Shown here: piece by piece, positions 1 through 8,224 of the stretch | Position numbering within the stretch: the stretch's first letter is position 1 | Layout: every line of letters begins with the position of its first letter | Source: Gemmatimonadaceae bacterium | Lineage (GTDB): Bacteria; Gemmatimonadota; Gemmatimonadetes; Gemmatimonadales; Gemmatimonadaceae | DNA: 64,000 bases | NCBI GenBank assembly: GCA_020846935.1 | Contig: JADLCY010000002.1 | Location: 186,001 to 250,000 of the forward strand | Direction of reading: 5' to 3' | Program-made: the position numbers and the translations under genes | Notes under the pieces: generated by a model | What the model was told of the DNA's origin: nothing | Seen by the model: only the letters and a program-made list of their open reading frames with translations | The model's database searches: none

Positions 1-444
1 ATACGGCGCTTTCCGCAGCTCGAGCAGCAGCGCAAGCTTTTCGGCAAAGAGCGCATCATAGTCGCCGAGGTCGTACCCAAAGAGCGGAAACGACTCGGTG
101 AACGATCCGCGGCCCGCCATGATCTCGGCGCGGCCGTGCGACAGCAGGTCGACCGTGGCAAACTCCTGGAAGACGCGCACCGGGTCGTCGGAACTGAGCA
201 CCGTCACCGCACTCGTCAGGCGCAGACGCCTGGTGCGCGCCGCGACCGCCGCAAGGAGCACGGCCGGCGTGGAGGCGATGAAGTCCGGCCGGTGGTGTTC
301 GCCGATGCCGAAGACGTCGAGCCCGACCTGGTCGGCGAGCTCGGCTTCTTCCATGAGATCCTGCATGCGCTGCTCGTCGCTGAGCTGCACGCCGGTGACC
401 GGATCGGGACTGTTGACGGCGAACGTATAGATGCCGAGTTCCAT
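1..444 (-). CDS. LLM-class flavin-dependent oxidoreductase (3' part outside window)
   Basis: The first 148 residues of a bacterial-luciferase-like monooxygenase are present and the rest lies beyond the left edge. The family uses reduced flavin (FMN or F420) to oxidise small organic substrates in the cytoplasm. The protein begins [10 protein letters not shown], has the family motif GEHH at residues 48-51 in the second strand/loop of the TIM barrel, and GRGS at 111-114, which usually contributes to flavin phosphate binding. The ATG is at the right end and the gene diverges from the downstream hydrolase. Substrate cannot be read from this fragment. Family call is secure. Confidence 0.9.
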   Translation of the reverse strand, partial: MELGIYTFAVNSPDPVTGVQLSDEQRMQDLMEEAELADQVGLDVFGIGEHHRPDFIASTPAVLLAAVAARTRRLRLTSAVTVLSSDDPVRVFQEFATVDLLSHGRAEIMAGRGSFTESFPLFGYDLGDYDALFAEKLALLLELRKAPY

Positions 445-637
445 GAACGCTGGGCTGTTGGAGCGGGTGTGTCGCGAAGTGAGGCGTGCCAGCCGAAAAC
501 CCGATGGGCCGTCGTGCAGGGCGCGGCTCGCACAACAAAGCCGCGCCAGCCTCCTGCGGTTCCTCGCCGCGCGTCGGCTTTCGCGCTCGCGGTGCGCGGC
601 GCATGTTCTTCGCTGTTTCCCTCGACGATCGCCTTCC

Positions 638-1546
638 GTGTCTGCTCGTGAACGTTTCGCCGCCTGGCGGCGCTCCCTTCCCCGCGCGCCCAGGCTCTCG
701 AACCATCGCATCACGGCGCGTGGACTCGAGTTCGCGGTCTTCATGACGCCGGCGGTGAACGGCGCAACACCGCTCGCCTGCGTGAACGGAGGGCTCATCT
801 ATGGCCACCGGTTGCTCTGGCCGGCCCTTTCGCCACTCGCTGAACGGCGCCAACTGATCTTCTGGGACCAGCGAGGACGCGGCGAATCGCAGGCACCGCC
901 GGGACCACGGGCTGCACGCATCGAACACGACGCCGGTGACGTCGCTGCCCTCCGCGAAGCCATCGGGCTTCGGCAGTGGGACCTGCTCGGCCACTCCTGG
1001 GGCGGCGGCATCGCTATGCTTGGCGCCGAACGCGACCGCACCGGCGTCCGGCGACTCGTCCTGGTCGATTCGGTCGGACCGACCTCGTCATGGCTGCCCC
1101 ACCTGCACGATGCCGCGCTGCAACGCCTCAGTCCTTCTGACCGGGTGCTGTTGCAGCGCCTCAACCCGGCAGACCTGACGGAGCCGTCGCCCGGCGTGCA
1201 TTCCGCGTATTCCCGTGCGATATACCCCGCCTGGTTCGGTGACGCAGATCTCGCTCAACTCTTTGCGCCACCGCGCAGTGAGAGCGCCACCGGGTCAGCG
1301 GTTGCCGCCCGGCTGCGTCGCGAGGGATACGACTGGCGGGCATTGGTACGTGGCCTGCAAGTGGCTAGTCTCGTCCTCCATGGGGAGAGAGATCTGCTCC
1401 CCCCATCGGTCGCACGTGAGCTGGTGGCGCTGATCCCGGGCTCTCGGCTCGAACTGATCCCCGGTGCGGGCCACATGCCGTTCTGGGAGTCGCCTGAACG
1501 CTTCTTTTCCGCTGTCTCGCAGTTCCTCGACTTACCTGCCGCCTGA
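638..1546 (+). CDS. alpha/beta-fold hydrolase
   Basis: About 302 residues of an alpha/beta hydrolase resembling the S33 proline iminopeptidase / haloperoxidase-like group. The oxyanion-hole segment CVNGG is near residues 48-52, the nucleophile elbow GHSWGG places the catalytic Ser at 120, and likely acid and base are Asp about 252 (GERD) and His about 279 (GAGH). No signal peptide is visible, so it is probably cytoplasmic. The frame is open upstream to 431, but that extension is Arg/Ser-rich and overlaps the divergent monooxygenase start, so the GTG at 638 was preferred. Start is uncertain and substrate unknown. Confidence 0.82.
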   Translation: MSARERFAAWRRSLPRAPRLSNHRITARGLEFAVFMTPAVNGATPLACVNGGLIYGHRLLWPALSPLAERRQLIFWDQRGRGESQAPPGPRAARIEHDAGDVAALREAIGLRQWDLLGHSWGGGIAMLGAERDRTGVRRLVLVDSVGPTSSWLPHLHDAALQRLSPSDRVLLQRLNPADLTEPSPGVHSAYSRAIYPAWFGDADLAQLFAPPRSESATGSAVAARLRREGYDWRALVRGLQVASLVLHGERDLLPPSVARELVALIPGSRLELIPGAGHMPFWESPERFFSAVSQFLDLPAA

Positions 1547-1558
1547 TACCCGTTCGTC

Positions 1559-2335
1559 ATGAAGCGCCTCGATCTCGCCGTGGCTACCGCGCTCGCCGGC
1601 CTTGCCGCATTCGTGGGTGCGCAGGCGTTCGTCACGCGACAGGCGCACGCCGAGCGGTCGCACAACGGCGAGCCGGTGGTGAGCGAGGGATCGAACGCGG
1701 TGGCATCGGCGCCAACGCGGCGCGCCGTGCGGCGATCGGCAGACGACGACCCCAATGCCGAAGACGTGCGTCGTCGCATCGAACTCGCATCGCCGAACAC
1801 CTACATCGGCGAGGTGCTCGCGTCACACGACTCCGCGCTCGCGCGCTGGCCCGAACGTCGCACCGATCCGCTGCGCGTCTGGATCCAGCCGGTGGCCCGC
1901 ATCCGCAACTGGTCACCTACCTCGCTGCAGCTCGTGCGTGATGCGTTCCTCGAGTGGGGCGAGACCGGCGTGCCGATCAACTTTACCTTCGTGCTCGATT
2001 CGGCGTCGGCCAACGTCCACGTGACCTGGGTCGATCGTTTCCGTGAGCCGATCAGCGGCAAGACGTTGTGGACGCACGACGAGCGATGGTACATCCTCGA
2101 GGCCAACGTGACGATCGCGGTCCACCATCAGGGCGGTGACGCGCTCGATCGGGCGGCCACCAGAGCCATCGCGCTGCACGAGGTCGGGCACCTGCTCGGA
2201 CTCGATCATGCGAGCGACTCCACGAGCATCATGGCGCCGCGGGTTCGCGTGAAGGAGCTGTCGCCGGCCGACCGCGCCACGGTTCAGTTGCTCTACTCCC
2301 TTCCGCCAGGCCGCGTCGGCAAGCGACGCGCGTAA
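1559..2335 (+). CDS. matrixin-like (M10-type) zinc metalloprotease, secreted
   Basis: A 258-residue protein with an N-terminal signal sequence (hydrophobic residues 7-24, likely cleavage after a QAHA stretch near 31). A metzincin zinc site HEVGHLLGLDH lies at residues 207-217 and a Met-turn (SIMAP) follows at about 224-228. These features define a matrixin-type zinc endopeptidase acting outside the cytoplasm. The segment between residues 75 and 200 is the catalytic N-terminal subdomain; no haemopexin or other C-terminal domain is present. It starts 12 bases after the hydrolase stop and ends before a strong palindromic terminator. Physiological substrate unknown. Confidence 0.88.
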   Translation: MKRLDLAVATALAGLAAFVGAQAFVTRQAHAERSHNGEPVVSEGSNAVASAPTRRAVRRSADDDPNAEDVRRRIELASPNTYIGEVLASHDSALARWPERRTDPLRVWIQPVARIRNWSPTSLQLVRDAFLEWGETGVPINFTFVLDSASANVHVTWVDRFREPISGKTLWTHDERWYILEANVTIAVHHQGGDALDRAATRAIALHEVGHLLGLDHASDSTSIMAPRVRVKELSPADRATVQLLYSLPPGRVGKRRA

Positions 2336-2354
2336 ACTCCCGCGAGCACGAACA

Positions 2355-2382
2355 AACGCCCCGAACCGCGGTTCGGGGCGTT
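2355..2382. terminator. bidirectional palindromic terminator
   Basis: A perfect 28-base palindrome with 14-base arms (AACGCCCCGAACCG and its complement) lies between the convergent metalloprotease and PDZ genes. The arms end in TT on one side and begin with AA on the other, so it could terminate transcription from both directions. Confidence 0.72.
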
Positions 2383-2422
2383 CTGCGTTTCTGCACCTCG
2401 TGCGCCGGCCCTGCGCCCGGTC

Positions 2423-3619
2423 TCACCAGCGGAGCATGATGGTCTCCGCCTTTCCGAGACGCACGACCTGCAGGCGCAGCTCGCGCGAGGCCGCCGCTGT
2501 TTCCATCGCGTCGCGCAGCTCCGACGGCGTGGTCACGGGTCGGCCATTGGCGCCAACGACGACATCGCCGCCACGCAGTCCGGAGATCGAGGCCGGTGAT
2601 CGCAGGGCAACGTCCACCACGAACACCCCGCGCTCGACGCCGGTCACGCCGGCAAGCCCGCTGTTGAGCGTGGCGAACTGCGCCCCCGCCCAATCCGTGG
2701 TGATCGGCCGATCGAACACCAGCAGCGAGCGCCTCGTCGAATCCTCCGGCACGCGGACGACGACGCGCGGCGCATCGTTCGTGCTGGTTTCGAAGCGGTA
2801 GGCCTGGGCACGGGTCTGGCCGCTGCTTCCGGCCGGCACCATCTGGATGCGCACGTTGCCCCGCGGAGCCAGGCCAAGCGCCGAGGCAATGAGGTCGTCC
2901 TCCCAGACACACGTGGGCTGGAAGTCCGACGGCCTGGGTTCGATCGTCACGACCATGGTCTTCGTCTCGAGCCCACGACGCAGCCGCAGCGGCAGCCGGG
3001 CCCCGGGCTTGAGCAGCTCCTGGAAGACGACGGCGGCGTCCTGCAGATCGCGACCGGCCAGCGTCAGGAGCACATCACCGCGCCGTACGCCTCCCTTCTC
3101 CGCCGGCGAGCCCGGCTCGATCGACTCGATCGCCGGGTAGCCGTGGAAATGCGTCTGCTGTACGCCATCGGGACGCAGGTCCACGACGAAGTTGCTCTGG
3201 AAGGTGATGCCGATCCAACCGTCGGGCTGCCGACTGGGGGCACAGAGTTCCTGCAGCTGGCGCCGAAGATCGATGCGTGCGACCTCGAGCGATGCCAGCT
3301 GATCCTCGACCATGCGGAGCCGCGTGCTCACCTGGCCACGGCTCAGCTCTGCGAGCTCGGGCGAGCGGAGCGACACCTGGAGCTGCTGCCGAGTGGTAGC
3401 GAGCACGAGGGCCCGGTTACGCTTGGACACCAGTTCGCGCGCTAGGCGCTCGACCTGCACCTCGAACGGCGTGACGGCGCGGACCACGCGCACCACGGAG
3501 TCCTGCTGGGCGCTGGCGTGTACGGGCGCGGCGACCGCCGCGGCCGCGAGGAGCACGCTCCACCGCCACGCGGGTTCCACCCGCGCCGCTGCGCGCCGTC
3601 GCCTGGTCGGACGCGTCAT
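2423..3619 (-). CDS. secreted protein with two PDZ domains
   Basis: A 398-residue exported protein. After a twin-Arg-rich N-terminus and a hydrophobic segment (residues 19-36) comes an alpha-helical/coiled region (about 40-128). A PDZ domain at about 135-230 carries GWIGITF and the GSPAEKGGVRRGD carboxylate-binding turn. A variable middle follows, then a second PDZ at about 325-398 (SPASISGLRGGDVV). There is no protease catalytic domain, so it is not a full HtrA/DegP. It is the last gene of a sigma/anti-sigma/PDZ operon, two bases after the anti-sigma stop. By analogy with periplasmic PDZ proteins that control anti-sigma proteolysis it may sense envelope state, which is inference. Confidence 0.82.
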   Translation of the reverse strand: MTRPTRRRRAAARVEPAWRWSVLLAAAAVAAPVHASAQQDSVVRVVRAVTPFEVQVERLARELVSKRNRALVLATTRQQLQVSLRSPELAELSRGQVSTRLRMVEDQLASLEVARIDLRRQLQELCAPSRQPDGWIGITFQSNFVVDLRPDGVQQTHFHGYPAIESIEPGSPAEKGGVRRGDVLLTLAGRDLQDAAVVFQELLKPGARLPLRLRRGLETKTMVVTIEPRPSDFQPTCVWEDDLIASALGLAPRGNVRIQMVPAGSSGQTRAQAYRFETSTNDAPRVVVRVPEDSTRRSLLVFDRPITTDWAGAQFATLNSGLAGVTGVERGVFVVDVALRSPASISGLRGGDVVVGANGRPVTTPSELRDAMETAAASRELRLQVVRLGKAETIMLRW

Positions 3620-3621
3620 GG

Positions 3622-4356
3622 CTAGTAGCGCCCCATGCGAACGCTCGCCGGCAGCGTCGTGCCGAGCCGGCGGATGGCGACCTCACGCGCGTTCATCGTC
3701 GCCATGTAGTACTGGTTGATGATGGGATCCTCGGGCGCGTCGGTGAGTGCCTGCTCGAACGTTTCGGACGCCATGTCGAGCGCGGCAAGGCGCGTGCGAT
3801 ACTGATCGCTGGCCTGCGACGAACTGGTGGTGTCGTGCGCCGAGAGCCACGCGGCGGCATCGTCGTAGGCGCGCTGGGCGCGCTGGAGATGGGCGAGCGC
3901 TTCGTCGGTGGACCGGAACGTCGCGCCGCCGGTATTCAGGGCCACGGGCACGACCGACGCGTCACGGATCGCGCTGTCGCTACCGGCGCCGCGAATGGCG
4001 ACGGCATCGGCGAGCGAGAGACCTGCCGACCATCGGCCCGCGACCGCGCCACCGGCGAGCAGGAGTGCGATGCTCGCGACGCGCTGGGTCCAGCGGCGCG
4101 TCGGGCTGGCCGGACGGCGAGCGGCCGGGTCGGCAATCAGGTCGGCGGCATCGAGGCCGGCGCGAAGCGACTCCCACGACGTGAGCGGCGGGGCGATGCG
4201 GCGGCGCTCGTCGTTGGCCAGGGCGACGAGTCGACCCAGAGACTCCAACTCTTTCGTGCAGCTCGCGCAGCCCGCGACATGCTCGCGCTCGAACAGCGTG
4301 GGCGTGCCGTCGAGGAGCTCGGCGAGGCGTTCAACAGGCGGGTGCGGCGTGGTCAT
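3622..4356 (-). CDS. anti-sigma factor with zinc-finger-like N-terminus, single-pass membrane protein
   Basis: A 244-residue protein. The N-terminal cytoplasmic segment has the ZAS/HC2 pattern His26, Cys30, Cys33 (EHVAGCASC), typical of anti-sigma factors that sequester ECF sigma factors. One hydrophobic transmembrane stretch lies at about 93-108, followed by an extracytoplasmic C-terminal region (to 244) rich in helices. The ATG at 4356 lies inside the sigma gene, giving a 26-base overlap that suggests translational coupling. Binding to the adjacent sigma factor is inferred from gene order and family. The stop is a TAG directly before the PDZ gene start. Confidence 0.88.
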   Translation of the reverse strand: MTTPHPPVERLAELLDGTPTLFEREHVAGCASCTKELESLGRLVALANDERRRIAPPLTSWESLRAGLDAADLIADPAARRPASPTRRWTQRVASIALLLAGGAVAGRWSAGLSLADAVAIRGAGSDSAIRDASVVPVALNTGGATFRSTDEALAHLQRAQRAYDDAAAWLSAHDTTSSSQASDQYRTRLAALDMASETFEQALTDAPEDPIINQYYMATMNAREVAIRRLGTTLPASVRMGRY

Positions 4357-4906
4357 TCGAGGCGTCCGTGTCAAGGCGATCAACGAGAGGTGCGAGCAGG
4401 CGGCGCAACCGGGCGCGCGCCTTGAACAACTGCGACTTCGAGCCTCCCGTCGTGATCCCCAGTTCTCGTGCGATCTCTTCGTGCGTGAATCCTTCGATGT
4501 CGTGCATGACGAACACCGTGCGGGCCCCGGGCGAGAGCCGTGCGGTGGCGTCCTGGATCGTCTCCATGACGAACGTCCCGTCGCTCGACGGCTCCACCGA
4601 TGCCGTCTCCTCCCCGAGGTCTGTTTCGATCTTCTCGAGCCGGCGCGTGCGCCGCAGCGCATTGAGCGTTCGGTTGACCGCAATGCGGTGCGCCCACGTG
4701 CCGAACTGCGACTCGCCGCGGTACGTCGGCAGGGCCCGGAAGATCTGGATCCAGACCTCCTGCGCGATGTCGGCCGCCTGATCCGCATCCCCGACCAGGC
4801 GCCTGACCACGGCATCGATGTGCGGCGCGTGCGTCGACCAAAGTCGCCGCATCGCCCGCTCATCGCCGTCGATGGCGCGCTGGATGAGATCCTGATCAGA
4901 TGCCAT
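4331..4906 (-). CDS. ECF-family RNA polymerase sigma factor
   Basis: A 191-residue sigma-70 family protein with only regions 2 and 4. Region 2 (about 8-85) contains DIAQEVWIQIFRALPTYRG, the core-binding and -10 recognition helices. Region 4 (about 118-172) contains LSPGARTVFVMHDIEG followed by the helix-turn-helix HEEIARELGITTG. Length and architecture fit ECF sigma factors. It heads the operon with the overlapping anti-sigma gene and the PDZ protein, so it probably directs an envelope-response regulon released when the anti-sigma factor is inactivated. Target promoters are not demonstrated here. Confidence 0.93.
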   Translation of the reverse strand: MASDQDLIQRAIDGDERAMRRLWSTHAPHIDAVVRRLVGDADQAADIAQEVWIQIFRALPTYRGESQFGTWAHRIAVNRTLNALRRTRRLEKIETDLGEETASVEPSSDGTFVMETIQDATARLSPGARTVFVMHDIEGFTHEEIARELGITTGGSKSQLFKARARLRRLLAPLVDRLDTDASNDHAAPAC

Positions 4907-5225
4907 GGCAGTCCGTCTTGTCTGTCACCCCCGCAACCAACCCGGGTTTACCTCTCCCAGGAACGTGTACCACCGGCCCGGCTGGGACAAAAACTCGCCA
5001 GTTCCGACGGCATCTTGCTTCGTCCCTGAAACGAACTGGGCCGTTTTGCTTAAGACGAGTCACATGAAGTGAGCGCGTGGAACTTGCATTTGGACAACAA
5101 CCTACACCATCTTGGAATCCCCGTCACACCGCATGATCGGAACTTGGTCCGACCTTTGCTCGTCCTGACGCGTAGTACCTGGGTCCTCCCGAGTAATTGT
5201 TCTTCGTCACCCGCTTTCGACCGAC
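4907..5225. other. divergent intergenic region between sigma operon and serine hydrolase
   Basis: About 320 bases without a convincing gene. It separates the leftward sigma operon from the rightward serine hydrolase and should hold both promoters. Base composition is lower in G+C than the flanks. One ECF-like promoter is annotated separately. No RNA gene was recognised. Confidence 0.5.
5139..5164 (+). promoter_or_regulatory. possible ECF-type promoter
   Basis: GGAACTT at 5139-5145 is followed after 15 bases by CGTC at 5161-5164, the arrangement of many ECF sigma promoters. It faces the serine hydrolase start at 5226 and lies beside the ECF sigma gene. This is a pattern match only; transcription-start mapping would be needed. 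Confidence 0.32.
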
Positions 5226-6614
5226 GTGCTCCTACCCCTGGCAATCGCCCTCGTCACCGCTGGCAGCGCGGCCCGGTTACCGGTCCGTGCGCCCCGTGAC
5301 GTCGGCATGTCAGCGGAGCGTCTGTCAAACATCGATCGAGTGGTGCGTCGGGGGTTGAGTGCCGGTGGGTATCCCGGCGCGGCCGTGGTGATCGGCCGCC
5401 GTGGTGCCGCCGTGTTCGAACGCGGCTATGGCCACCTCGGCTGGGGGTCCGGTAGCCCCGCGGTGAACGTCGACGAGACGATCTACGACCTCGCGTCGCT
5501 TACCAAGGTCGTGGGCACGACCACCGCGGCGATGATTCTGTACGACGAGGGCCGCCTCGACCTGGATGCGCCGGTGGCGTCCATCATCCCCGCGTTTGGT
5601 GGAGGCGCCAAGGATCGCGTCACGGTCCGTCAGCTCCTCACACACCATTCGGGTCTGCCGGCCGGCAAGCAGTTGTGGCGGCTCGCGCTCTCGCGTGAGC
5701 AGGCCAGGAGCATCGTGTTGTCCACGCCGCTGGCCTGCAATCCCGGGGACTGCTTCGTCTACTCGGACCTGGGCGCCGACGTCCTGGGCTGGGTCATCGA
5801 AACGATCAGCGGCCAGGGGCTCGATCAGTTCCTCGCCGAGCGCGTTTTCACGCCGCTGGGCATGGCCGACACGCGATTCAATCCAGCACCGGGACTCGTG
5901 TCGCGCATTGCGCCGACCGAGGTCAACCCGCCGCGCGGCTATCCGCTCAAGGGTGAGGTTCACGACGAAAACGCCTTCGCGCTCGGTGGCGTGGCGGGCC
6001 ACGCCGGCCTGTTTTCCACGGCGTCGGACCTCGCCGTCTTTGCGACCATGATGCTCAACGGCGGCGTGTACGACGGTGTGCGCATCGTGAGCGACACCAC
6101 GGTTGCGCGGTTCACGACGCGTGCAGCCGGGACGCGCGCTCTCGGATGGGACACCGCCGATGGCGATGGCGGGTCTGGCGAGTACCTGTCGCCACGTGCC
6201 TACGGGCACACCGGCTACACCGGCACCTCGCTGTGGATCGATCCCGACCGCGACATGTTCGTGGTGCTTCTCACGAACCGCGTACATGCCGCACGCGCCC
6301 GGCGCCCCGCCAAGGTCATTGCGGACGTACGCGCCGATCTCGCGGACGCGGCCGCGCTTGCCGTGGTCGAAGGCGTGGGTGAAGTGCCCGTCATGCCGGC
6401 TACCTTCCGCGCTGACCGGGCCGATGGCTGGAACCCGGCCATCCGCCGCTCGCGGCGCTCACGCTCACGCAAGCCGTCGAGCAAGGCCAAGAAGCCGATC
6501 ACGTCCAGGCGCACGGTCAGCACCAGGTCGCGGCCGACTACCACCGCGAAGAAGAAGGCGCCGACCAAACGGCCCACCGCCGCGCGCGCCAAGGCACCGA
6601 CGCGCAAGAGCTGA
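5226..6614 (+). CDS. serine hydrolase of the class C beta-lactamase/esterase family with Lys/Arg-rich tail
   Basis: A 462-residue penicillin-binding-protein-like serine hydrolase. It starts at GTG and has a short hydrophobic leader (residues 1-17). The catalytic SxxK is S91-L-T-K94, the second motif Y179-S-D181 occupies the usual YxN position, and HTG at 328-330 replaces KTG. This places it among beta-lactamase-related esterases/D-peptidases rather than true AmpC. Residues about 408-462 form an unusual basic tail of Lys, Arg, Ser, Thr, Ala and Pro, resembling histone H1-like or nucleoid tails, with no counterpart in the enzyme family. The tail could bind anionic wall or lipid polymers or nucleic acid; function unknown. 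Confidence 0.86.
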   Translation: MLLPLAIALVTAGSAARLPVRAPRDVGMSAERLSNIDRVVRRGLSAGGYPGAAVVIGRRGAAVFERGYGHLGWGSGSPAVNVDETIYDLASLTKVVGTTTAAMILYDEGRLDLDAPVASIIPAFGGGAKDRVTVRQLLTHHSGLPAGKQLWRLALSREQARSIVLSTPLACNPGDCFVYSDLGADVLGWVIETISGQGLDQFLAERVFTPLGMADTRFNPAPGLVSRIAPTEVNPPRGYPLKGEVHDENAFALGGVAGHAGLFSTASDLAVFATMMLNGGVYDGVRIVSDTTVARFTTRAAGTRALGWDTADGDGGSGEYLSPRAYGHTGYTGTSLWIDPDRDMFVVLLTNRVHAARARRPAKVIADVRADLADAAALAVVEGVGEVPVMPATFRADRADGWNPAIRRSRRSRSRKPSSKAKKPITSRRTVSTRSRPTTTAKKKAPTKRPTAARAKAPTRKS

Positions 6615-6890
6615 ACAGCCGCGAGACCCTCGCTGCCTGAATCCCGCAGCGGGTCGCGCACGGGACAGGGCTGTCGCAGACGCAGGCAATCACCCTGGCG
6701 ACGAGGGCTCCAACGGCGCTGGTCGCCGCCAGCCGCGCTCGCCGTCAGGTGGATTGCCGTGACCACGCGCATCGAGCGGGTCCGTCGGCACGCTGCGGCC
6801 CAGGCCGCCGACATGTGCGTTGCGCAATCCGTCGCTGGTGGCAATAATGGCGACCTTGGTTCTCCCTAACTGCGCTGCGCGGGTGATCGC

Positions 6891-7274
6891 ATGACCGAAA
6901 CCGAACTCAGCCGCGAGGACGATCTCCGTCAGTTGCTCACTGATGCGATCGAGGTGCAGCTCGCCGCGCTCAAGGCCGGGATCACGTTCTGGACCGAGTG
7001 GATCGAGCAAACGTCCGCCTTCGTGCAGTCAGCGACCAGGACGCTCGCGAACCTCGACACCGACGAGCCCACCAAGGACGTCATCCTCGAACTCGTCGAT
7101 GCGGGCCGCGCCAACGCGCGGGCGATCACCGAGATCCCCCGGCACTCGGCCACGAAGTTCCTCGAGGAGCTGGACCGGATCACCGAAGCCCGTACGTCAG
7201 GCGGTGGTGGCGGTACGCGCTCGCGATCGGCGCGTGGTACGCGGCGCAAGCGCGCCGGACGCGCCAAGGCCTGA
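6891..7274 (+). CDS. phasin-like small helical protein, function unknown
   Basis: A 127-residue protein beginning MTETELSRED. Residues 10-95 are predicted by eye to be amphipathic helices with aromatic positions (FWTEWIEQ) and repeated Ala/Leu/Thr, a pattern like phasins or other granule-coating helical proteins. Residues 100-127 form a Gly-run followed by a basic Arg/Lys tail. It is followed after 11 bases by the prenyl diphosphate synthase, with which it is probably co-transcribed. A similar helical-start, basic-end design recurs in the protein at 12064-12678. Phasin-like is a structural impression, not a demonstrated family. Confidence 0.65.
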   Translation: MTETELSREDDLRQLLTDAIEVQLAALKAGITFWTEWIEQTSAFVQSATRTLANLDTDEPTKDVILELVDAGRANARAITEIPRHSATKFLEELDRITEARTSGGGGGTRSRSARGTRRKRAGRAKA

Positions 7275-7285
7275 GCTGATCGCCG

Positions 7286-8224
7286 GTGGCCACCGCCGCT
7301 CCGGCCGACGCCGTCACCGCCGGTCTGGTGATGGCCGAAGGGTTCGATCGCGAACTCGAGCAGCTCAAGGCGTTCATCCAGACCTGGACCGCAGCCAGCA
7401 ACGGCGAGGTCAAGCCGCTGCTCGAGTGGCAGTTCTTCGGTCGCTCCAAGTACTTCCGGCCCGTCACCTTGTTCGCCTGCCACCAGGCAGTTGCGGGCGA
7501 ACCGGTGAGCGACACGCAGATCCGGGCGGCGGCGGCGGTCGAGATGGTGCACAACGTGTCGCTCATCGTCGACGACATCCTCGATCGCTCGCGCTTCCGC
7601 CGCGGCGTGCTGACCCTGCATTGTCGTTTTGGACTGCTGCCCGCGCTCATGGCCTCGGGCTATGTCACCGCTGACGCCTTCGAGCTCGTCCGCGACAATC
7701 CGTTCAACGTGCAGATCATCGGCGAGCTGTTCCGACGCCTCGCGGCCGCGGAAACGCTCCAGTGGCGCCTGCGACGCCAGCCCCTCGGCGTCGAAGACTG
7801 GCGGCTGATCGCCGGCGAGGACACCGGAAGCATGTTCGAGGCCTGCGCCTGCCTTGGCACCGGAGACTCCAGGCTCCGCGAGTTTGGACACCTGCTGGGC
7901 ATGCTCTACCACGGCTGTGACGACGTCGGTGACGTCAAGGGCGCCGTCGCGTTAGGCGGCGGGGGCGAGGAGGATCTCCGCGATGGCATCCTCACCCTGC
8001 CGGTGGCCCTGGCCATCCGGGATCCGGAGGTAGCGCTCCTGTTTCGGCAGCCAACGCCGGAAGGGCTGCCAAGGCTCCTCGATGCCATGAAGGCCGCCCT
8101 GCCCCTGGCCGAGGAGTATCTCGACGGCATCGCCGCGGAGGCGGAGGCCGAGGCGCGACGCGTGGCGCGCGCGCCCGATGGCCTGATCGCCCTCGTCCGG
8201 AATACCCGTCGCCTGTCAGCGTGA
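7286..8224 (+). CDS. trans-isoprenyl diphosphate synthase (polyprenyl synthetase family)
   Basis: A 312-residue member of the farnesyl/geranylgeranyl diphosphate synthase family, which condenses isopentenyl diphosphate with allylic diphosphates. Motifs in order: SKYFRP (54-59, corresponding to the usual GGKxxRP), first Asp-rich motif DDILD (96-100) and second Asp-rich motif DDVGD (212-216). The GTG at 7286 was used; an ATG 15 codons inside is possible. The GGK lysine region is degenerate (SKYFRP), so chain length cannot be predicted. It converges with a geranylgeranyl-reductase-like gene with a 9-base overlap of ends, suggesting a shared isoprenoid-lipid pathway. Confidence 0.88.
   Translation: MATAAPADAVTAGLVMAEGFDRELEQLKAFIQTWTAASNGEVKPLLEWQFFGRSKYFRPVTLFACHQAVAGEPVSDTQIRAAAAVEMVHNVSLIVDDILDRSRFRRGVLTLHCRFGLLPALMASGYVTADAFELVRDNPFNVQIIGELFRRLAAAETLQWRLRRQPLGVEDWRLIAGEDTGSMFEACACLGTGDSRLREFGHLLGMLYHGCDDVGDVKGAVALGGGGEEDLRDGILTLPVALAIRDPEVALLFRQPTPEGLPRLLDAMKAALPLAEEYLDGIAAEAEAEARRVARAPDGLIALVRNTRRLSA

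Noticed and set aside
431-637. N-terminal extension of the first alpha/beta hydrolase
   Set aside because: Open but Arg/Ser-rich, overlapping the divergent start; the GTG at 638 was preferred.
6615-6890. Possible gene between serine hydrolase and phasin-like gene
   Set aside because: Only low-complexity shadows of the basic tail are found; it probably holds the promoter of the 6891 operon.
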